Shown: piece by piece, positions 6,619-10,806 of the stretch | How the letters are laid out: every line of letters begins with the position of its first letter | Numbering within the stretch: position 1 is the first letter of the stretch | NCBI GenBank assembly: GCA_039198685.1 | Contig: JBCCTK010000106.1 | Coordinates: 1 to 10,806, forward strand | Length of the DNA stretch: 10,806 nt | DNA from: UBA5336 sp039198685 | GTDB taxonomy: Bacteria > Pseudomonadota > Alphaproteobacteria > Caulobacterales > Hyphomonadaceae | Reading direction: 5' to 3' | Made by a program: the position numbers and the translations under genes | The notes under the pieces: generated by a model | What the model saw: only the letters and a program-made list of their open reading frames with translations | What the model was told of the DNA's origin: nothing | Databases searched by the model: none

Positions 6619-7947
6619 ATGGCCGACACACTGCACCGGCTTGACCATGAGCTAGATAGGCCGAGAGTCACTCCCCGGCCGCCGCTGCACGAGCGCTATT
6701 TGGAGTTTGGTGGCGCGGTTCCCGATGCCCGCGATGTTGGCCTGGATGATTTGAACATCACCGACCCTGAGATCTGGCGCCAGGGTGCGTACTGGCCGAG
6801 ATTTGAACGGATGCGCAATGAAGCGCCGCTGCACTATACGCCTGACAGTTTTTCAGGTCCGTTCTGGTCGGCGACACGCTACGAAGACATCATGAAGATC
6901 GATATCGACCATAAGCGGTTCTCATCCTCCTGGGAGCATGGCGGTATTGTCCTCGGAGAAGGTGTTCCAGACTTCGAGTTGCCCATGTTTATCGCCATGG
7001 ACGAGCCGCGCCATTCAGAGCAGCGCAAAACGGTGCAGCCCGCTGTTGCGCCCAACATGCTCAAATTCTTCGAGCCGCTTATCCGAGAGCGCACCGAGCT
7101 ATGCCTAGATAATGTCCCGGTCGGCGAGCCGTTTGATTGGGTGGATACCGTGTCGGTTGAGCTCACCACGATGATGCTGGCCACCCTGTTTGATTTTCCA
7201 TTCGAAGATCGCCGCAAGCTGACGCGGTGGTCCGACGTATCGACGGGACGGGAAAATCCAGACATCTGCCCTGGCGGCCACGAACAGTGGCAGGCTGAGT
7301 TGATGGAGTGCCTGGGCACCTTCATGGAGCTCTTCCAGGCCCGGAAATCCGCGCCGCTGAAGAACGATTTGATCAGCTTGCTCGCCCATGGCGAGAAAAC
7401 CCGGGACATGATCCCCATGGAGCTGTTGGGCAACATCATCCTTTTGATCGTTGGCGGCAACGACACGACGCGCAACTCCATGACCGCCTCTGTTTATGGC
7501 CTCAATAAATTCCCCGGCGAATATCAAAAGCTGAAGGGCGATTGGGGCCTGATCCCCAATATGGTCTCAGAAGTCATCCGGTGGCAGACGCCCCTGGCCT
7601 ATATGCGCAGGACCGCCCTGGTCGACGTGGACATGCACGGACAAACCATTCGCAAAGGCGACCAGATCGCCATGTGGTATGTGTCCGGGAACCGAGACGA
7701 GCGCTTTTGGACGGAGGATCCCAACCAATTGGTGATTGACCGGCCCCAAGCGCGCCGCCATCTCTCATTTGGCTTTGGCATCCATCGCTGCGTTGGCAAC
7801 CGCCTGGGTGAGTTGCAGCTGCGCATCCTCTGGGAGGAGATTGCGAAACGCTTCAGCCATATCGAGGTGCTCGAAGAGCCAAGCTTGACATCGGGTTCCT
7901 TCGTGAAGGGCTACACCTGGATGCCCGTGATCTGCCACGCGAAGTAA
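6619..7947 (+). CDS. cyp153: Cytochrome P450, CYP153-type (alkane/fatty acyl terminal hydroxylase)
   Basis: A 442-residue soluble class I bacterial P450 with no membrane anchor. It shows the I-helix oxygen-activation motif GGNDTTRNS (D282-T283), the K-helix ExxR (E318, R321) within SEVIRWQTPLAYMRRTAL, and the haem loop FGFGIHRCVG with cysteine ligand C391. The blocks MFIAMDEPRHSEQRKTV, MLATLFDFPFEDRRKLTRWSDV and HLSFGFGIHRCVGNRL are ones I associate with CYP153 enzymes, which hydroxylate the terminal carbon of medium-chain alkanes, fatty acids and related chains. CYP153s take electrons from a 2Fe-2S ferredoxin and an FAD ferredoxin reductase, often encoded beside them; neither is in the window. 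The gene appears monocistronic, with its own upstream gap carrying a dyad and a convergent neighbour 27 bases downstream. Family placement is strong. Subfamily and substrate are not determinable here. Confidence 0.93.
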   Translation: MADTLHRLDHELDRPRVTPRPPLHERYLEFGGAVPDARDVGLDDLNITDPEIWRQGAYWPRFERMRNEAPLHYTPDSFSGPFWSATRYEDIMKIDIDHKRFSSSWEHGGIVLGEGVPDFELPMFIAMDEPRHSEQRKTVQPAVAPNMLKFFEPLIRERTELCLDNVPVGEPFDWVDTVSVELTTMMLATLFDFPFEDRRKLTRWSDVSTGRENPDICPGGHEQWQAELMECLGTFMELFQARKSAPLKNDLISLLAHGEKTRDMIPMELLGNIILLIVGGNDTTRNSMTASVYGLNKFPGEYQKLKGDWGLIPNMVSEVIRWQTPLAYMRRTALVDVDMHGQTIRKGDQIAMWYVSGNRDERFWTEDPNQLVIDRPQARRHLSFGFGIHRCVGNRLGELQLRILWEEIAKRFSHIEVLEEPSLTSGSFVKGYTWMPVICHAK

Positions 7948-7974
7948 GACCGGGTGATTTTCGGGCGCTCTGGC

Positions 7975-9195
7975 TCAACCCGTCGATGCTAAGTTTGCCC
8001 GCATCTTGAGGGCGGGGAAGCGCGCTTCCAAGCCATTTGCACGCGGCAAGAGCGCCCGCGTAACGAGGCGCTTGGCGGGCATCTCCACGCATTTATGAAG
8101 CGCCCATGCCGTTGAGATCACTATGGCGAAGGCCATTGCGACGCTCGGCCAGGGAGGTAGGCCGGCGGAGTTGATCCAGTGGAGATACGCCATCGCCGGG
8201 CGCTCATGGAAAAGGTAAAGCGGGTAGGAGATCAGCCCGAGGGTTACGATCGGTTGCCAGCCAAGCGGCGCGAGAACGCGGCTTCCCTTCAGAAACAGCA
8301 GGAATGGAGCGATCACGGCCAGCAGGATGGCGATCTCGCGGATCGCGCCGTCGCTGAGGCTGGGCTGGCCTGCTTGCAATGAGATCACTGGCCCGATCAG
8401 AAGCGAGACACAGGCCGCCGCCGCGGCGATCGACAGGGCGACAGACCGCGTCCCTTCGCGCGCTTTCCAGGCCGCCAGGCCCAGGGTGAACCAGCCGAGC
8501 ATTTGCGGCTGGATGAGCAGCGTGAGGGCTCCGTCGCCTGTAAATGCGAGGCCTGAGACCCGCGCCGCATCCAACCCGGTGGAGGCCACCTGAACGCCGG
8601 CCCAAGCCCAAAGGAACGCGGCCCGCGGGCTGATCCAATAGACGAGCGCGATGAGGGCGTAAAATCGAACCTCGGCCCAAAGCGTCCAATACACGCCTTC
8701 AACCCAGCGCGGCGTGTCGGCTTGGGAAATGCCGAGTAGGCCGGCGGTCAGATCCGGCGGGATGAAGAATATTGAGGACCAATACTCCACCGGTGTGACT
8801 TCGTATCGCGCAACGTTCTCGTAAATCGCCGAAATCCCCGACGCGTTGATCAGAATTGCCGACAAGGTCGCGCAAACCAGCAGGGTTGGCCAAAGCCTGG
8901 CCGCGCGCCGCACGGCGAAATCCACCAGTCCCGTAGAGCGCTCCAGCGTCATCATGATGACGAAGCCGGAGATCAGGAAAAATAGCCGCACACCGAAGGC
9001 GCCGCCGATTTCCAACGGAAACCAGCCTGCCAAGGCGTCGCCATGCTGGTAGAGCGTCGGCGTGAAATGCGGCTCCGCCCAGCGCACAAAGAAATGGTAG
9101 GCCACCACTGCCAGGGCTGCCAGGCCGCGCATCCCGTCAAGCACCTCCATGCGGGGCTGTGGCGACGGCGCAGGGTTGGTACTCAGGGCGGTCAT
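7975..9195 (-). CDS. Acyltransferase 3 (OafA/YrhL-type) integral membrane protein
   Basis: A 406-residue multi-pass membrane protein. Near the N-terminus LDGMRGLAALAVVAYHF carries the family's catalytic histidine (H34). Then follow GVRLFFLISGFVI (68-80), the arginine-rich RRAARLWP (96-103) and WTLWAEVRFY (170-179) with E175, all in family order and near the usual 350-400 residue length. These proteins transfer acetyl or other acyl groups across the membrane to surface glycans such as O-antigen, exopolysaccharide or lipids; the acceptor cannot be told from sequence. The ATG at 9195 has only a distant GAGGA 12 bases away; an internal ATG at codon 16 (9148-9150) is an alternative that keeps all motifs. 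It lies 101 bases downstream of the sugar dehydrogenase gene on the same strand, so co-transcription is possible. No glycan biosynthesis genes are adjacent. Confidence 0.92.
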   Translation of the reverse strand: MTALSTNPAPSPQPRMEVLDGMRGLAALAVVAYHFFVRWAEPHFTPTLYQHGDALAGWFPLEIGGAFGVRLFFLISGFVIMMTLERSTGLVDFAVRRAARLWPTLLVCATLSAILINASGISAIYENVARYEVTPVEYWSSIFFIPPDLTAGLLGISQADTPRWVEGVYWTLWAEVRFYALIALVYWISPRAAFLWAWAGVQVASTGLDAARVSGLAFTGDGALTLLIQPQMLGWFTLGLAAWKAREGTRSVALSIAAAAACVSLLIGPVISLQAGQPSLSDGAIREIAILLAVIAPFLLFLKGSRVLAPLGWQPIVTLGLISYPLYLFHERPAMAYLHWINSAGLPPWPSVAMAFAIVISTAWALHKCVEMPAKRLVTRALLPRANGLEARFPALKMRANLASTG

Positions 9196-9261
9196 GGGCT
9201 GGGCGGGTCCTCAAACTCGCCCTGTGCCCTGCAAATCCGGTTCCGTTGCCTGCGTGCCGGC

Positions 9262-9283
9262 GGCCCCAGTGGCCCCAGTGGCC
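9262..9283. repeat. Tandem 9-bp repeat between the dehydrogenase and acyltransferase genes
   Basis: GGCCCCAGT occurs twice head to tail (9262-9270, 9271-9279) followed by a partial GGCC. It lies within the 101-base gap that follows the dehydrogenase stop codon. Each unit can also fold as GGCC...GGCC, but no T-run follows on the minus strand, so a terminator is not supported. Nothing else is recognisable in this gap. Confidence 0.5.
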
Positions 9284-9296
9284 TATGGGAGGCTTG

Positions 9297-10806
9297 CTAA
9301 AACTGGCGGTCCAAAAACTCGAGGTAATCGACAATCCCTTCGGTGACCCGCGGGTCCTCTATCCCTGCAGCCGGCATATACGTGCCTGGCGCAAAGGCCT
9401 GGGGATTGTTCAGATAAGCGACAAGGTTTTCCCGGGTCCATTCTCCGGACCTGCCGCTTAACGCCTCTGAGTAGCCAAAATAGCTCGTGGCTGCGATATC
9501 GTCTGCGTAGATCTTGTTCAGGCCTGGCGCCTTTTCGTGGTCGCCCACCTGGAAAGAGTGGCACTCGACACACCGGTCCATTACCGTGTTGACTTCGGTT
9601 TTTACGCGGGCGGGCATTGCCGCGGTTTCAAGCCATTCCTGGAAGCGCTGACCCTCATCGACCCGTTGGAGTGCAGACAGGAATATCAGCTCCGAATTGT
9701 CCGTCCAAAGAACGATTTGGCCATCATTATGTTGGTGTACGTATCGAATGCGCGAGCCGATCTCTATCCGCTCTGAATAGACGGCGCGCGTGCCCTCCAT
9801 TCGAATGCGATAGAGCGCGCGGTCAGACAATGATGAGACGAGAAAATCACCGTCCCAGCTTTCGTCAAAGCCGTCCACTCTGGCCATGCCGGACACGGCA
9901 ACGGAGGGGATCCAAGAGTGGACCGGCGGCTCGAACTGGGTGTGGCGTCCATAGGAAATCGACCCTGGAATGGGTGTTCCGCGATAGGTCGTGCCGTAGC
10001 TTTCGAGCGGCCAGCCATAATTCCGTCCAGGGGTGATGATGTTTAACTCGTCGCCGCCGCGCGGGCCGTGCTCAGCAATCAGAACGGTGCCGTCTGCTGC
10101 CATGGCAATGCCCTGAGCGTTGCGGTGGCCCATGGTGTTGATCTCGCCCTCGCCGGTGATGAGGTCGATCCGCAGCGTCTTGCCGTACATGGCGTCTGCG
10201 TCCTGGGCGATGCCTGGGCCGACTGAGCGCATCCCGTCGAGATGGAAGTCGCCGCTGGTCATGTAGATTGTGCGCTCGCCGTCAAACACCATTCGGCCGC
10301 CCGCCATATGGCCTTCCATGGCCAGATGCTCCTGCTTAAAGCCCATGCACGGGTCTGTACGGAAGATCACCTCCCAGTCATCTTGGGTCGCCGAGAGATC
10401 GTCGATGTCGGCGGCGTCAGCAGCCAGCGGCAGTTTGGCGACCGTGTTGGTGTAGCAGGCGCGGCCGGGGTGAAACTCTGTATACGAAGCAATAAGCGCA
10501 TGCCCGCTCGGGGCGTCGACATACATCAAGTCATTGTAGCGCAAATAGCCCTGGTGGAACTGGTATTCGGCAAAGTCAGGATTGTCTTCGAGGCGCTGGT
10601 AAGCGGCGCGATTGTTGTCGGGCGCGACCAGCGCGGTTTCGCGGATGTCTCCCGGCCCAGTCGCCGCGTAGATCTTCCCATTATAGGCGAGCAGGAGGAC
10701 GTCGTCGCCAAAACTTGCCAGCCCGCCGCCATTCTGGCTCAGCGCGTTGATCCCTGTTTCGGGCCGGCCCGTGTCCACAATCCCAACGGCCGACGACAGC
10801 CGGATC
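9297..10806 (-). CDS. PQQ-dependent sugar (glucose/sorbosone) dehydrogenase-like protein with C-terminal cytochrome c domain (5' end outside window)
   Basis: At least 502 residues are visible, and the frame is open through the right edge. A GTG at 10776-10778 lies inside the coding frame and is probably not the start. The upper part has GSDH-family beta-propeller motifs: GHMAGGRMVF followed by IYMTSGDF (histidine at 10308-10310 corresponds to the active-site His of soluble glucose dehydrogenase), then GHRNAQGIAMAADGTVLIAEHG and GGDELNIITPGRNYGWP. The last 110 or so residues form a class I cytochrome c domain with haem site CVECH (9558-9572) and a likely axial methionine in GTYMPAAG (9375-9377). 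The family oxidises aldose sugars or similar alcohols using PQQ. The fused haem would pass electrons on to the respiratory chain. Periplasmic location is inferred, because any signal peptide lies outside. The true substrate is unknown. Confidence 0.92.
   Translation of the reverse strand, partial: IRLSSAVGIVDTGRPETGINALSQNGGGLASFGDDVLLLAYNGKIYAATGPGDIRETALVAPDNNRAAYQRLEDNPDFAEYQFHQGYLRYNDLMYVDAPSGHALIASYTEFHPGRACYTNTVAKLPLAADAADIDDLSATQDDWEVIFRTDPCMGFKQEHLAMEGHMAGGRMVFDGERTIYMTSGDFHLDGMRSVGPGIAQDADAMYGKTLRIDLITGEGEINTMGHRNAQGIAMAADGTVLIAEHGPRGGDELNIITPGRNYGWPLESYGTTYRGTPIPGSISYGRHTQFEPPVHSWIPSVAVSGMARVDGFDESWDGDFLVSSLSDRALYRIRMEGTRAVYSERIEIGSRIRYVHQHNDGQIVLWTDNSELIFLSALQRVDEGQRFQEWLETAAMPARVKTEVNTVMDRCVECHSFQVGDHEKAPGLNKIYADDIAATSYFGYSEALSGRSGEWTRENLVAYLNNPQAFAPGTYMPAAGIEDPRVTEGIVDYLEFLDRQF

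Noticed and set aside
6879..7481. 200-codon antisense frame within the P450 gene
   Set aside because: Antisense to strongly conserved P450 motifs, Ser/Arg-rich, with no recognisable domain.
8204..8689. 161-codon frame inside the acyltransferase gene
   Set aside because: Alternative frame of a gene with clear acyltransferase-3 motifs; Arg/Pro-rich shadow.

Overview
The window reads as a chromosomal stretch of a GC-rich alphaproteobacterium. The support is the argJ-mutT pair with an ATGA overlap, nth facing a DUF2244 membrane protein, a CYP153-type cytochrome P450 and a TrkH-type K+ transporter, all of which I know from alphaproteobacterial genomes. Genus cannot be fixed by eye. There are no tRNA or rRNA genes, no CRISPR array, no insertion sequence and no phage genes, and almost all DNA is coding. 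The longest gap between genes is 241 bases (3304-3544).

Layout, left to right. (1) A plus-strand operon enters from the left edge: argJ (arginine biosynthesis, only its extreme 5' end missing), mutT (Nudix oxidised-nucleotide hydrolase) and a 58-residue Flp-type pilin gene at 1630-1806. (2) Convergent to it on the minus strand is trkH (1852-3303). (3) A divergent gap with two inverted repeats (3379-3408 and 3465-3478) separates trkH from a plus-strand GMC flavoprotein dehydrogenase (3545-5179). (4) nth, endonuclease III, lies convergent on the minus strand (5195-5917) and is divergent from the DUF2244 gene (5995-6489). (5) A 129-base gap with a dyad (6521-6534) precedes the CYP153-type P450 (6619-7947). 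(6) On the minus strand lie an acyltransferase-3 membrane protein (7975-9195) and, running off the right edge, a PQQ sugar dehydrogenase-like protein with a C-terminal cytochrome c domain (9297-10806).

Functional reading. The P450 (terminal hydroxylation of alkanes or fatty acyl chains) and the GMC dehydrogenase (oxidation of alcohols to aldehydes) could be successive steps of hydrocarbon or alcohol use. They are in separate transcription units with nth and DUF2244 between them, and the ferredoxin and ferredoxin reductase a CYP153 needs are not in the window. The sugar dehydrogenase would feed electrons from periplasmic substrate oxidation into the respiratory chain through its own haem. The rest is housekeeping.

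I see no clear undescribed system. The points most worth a second look are the lone Flp pilin coupled to argJ-mutT, the three promoter-region inverted repeats, the CYP153 without local redox partners, and the dehydrogenase-cytochrome fusion.
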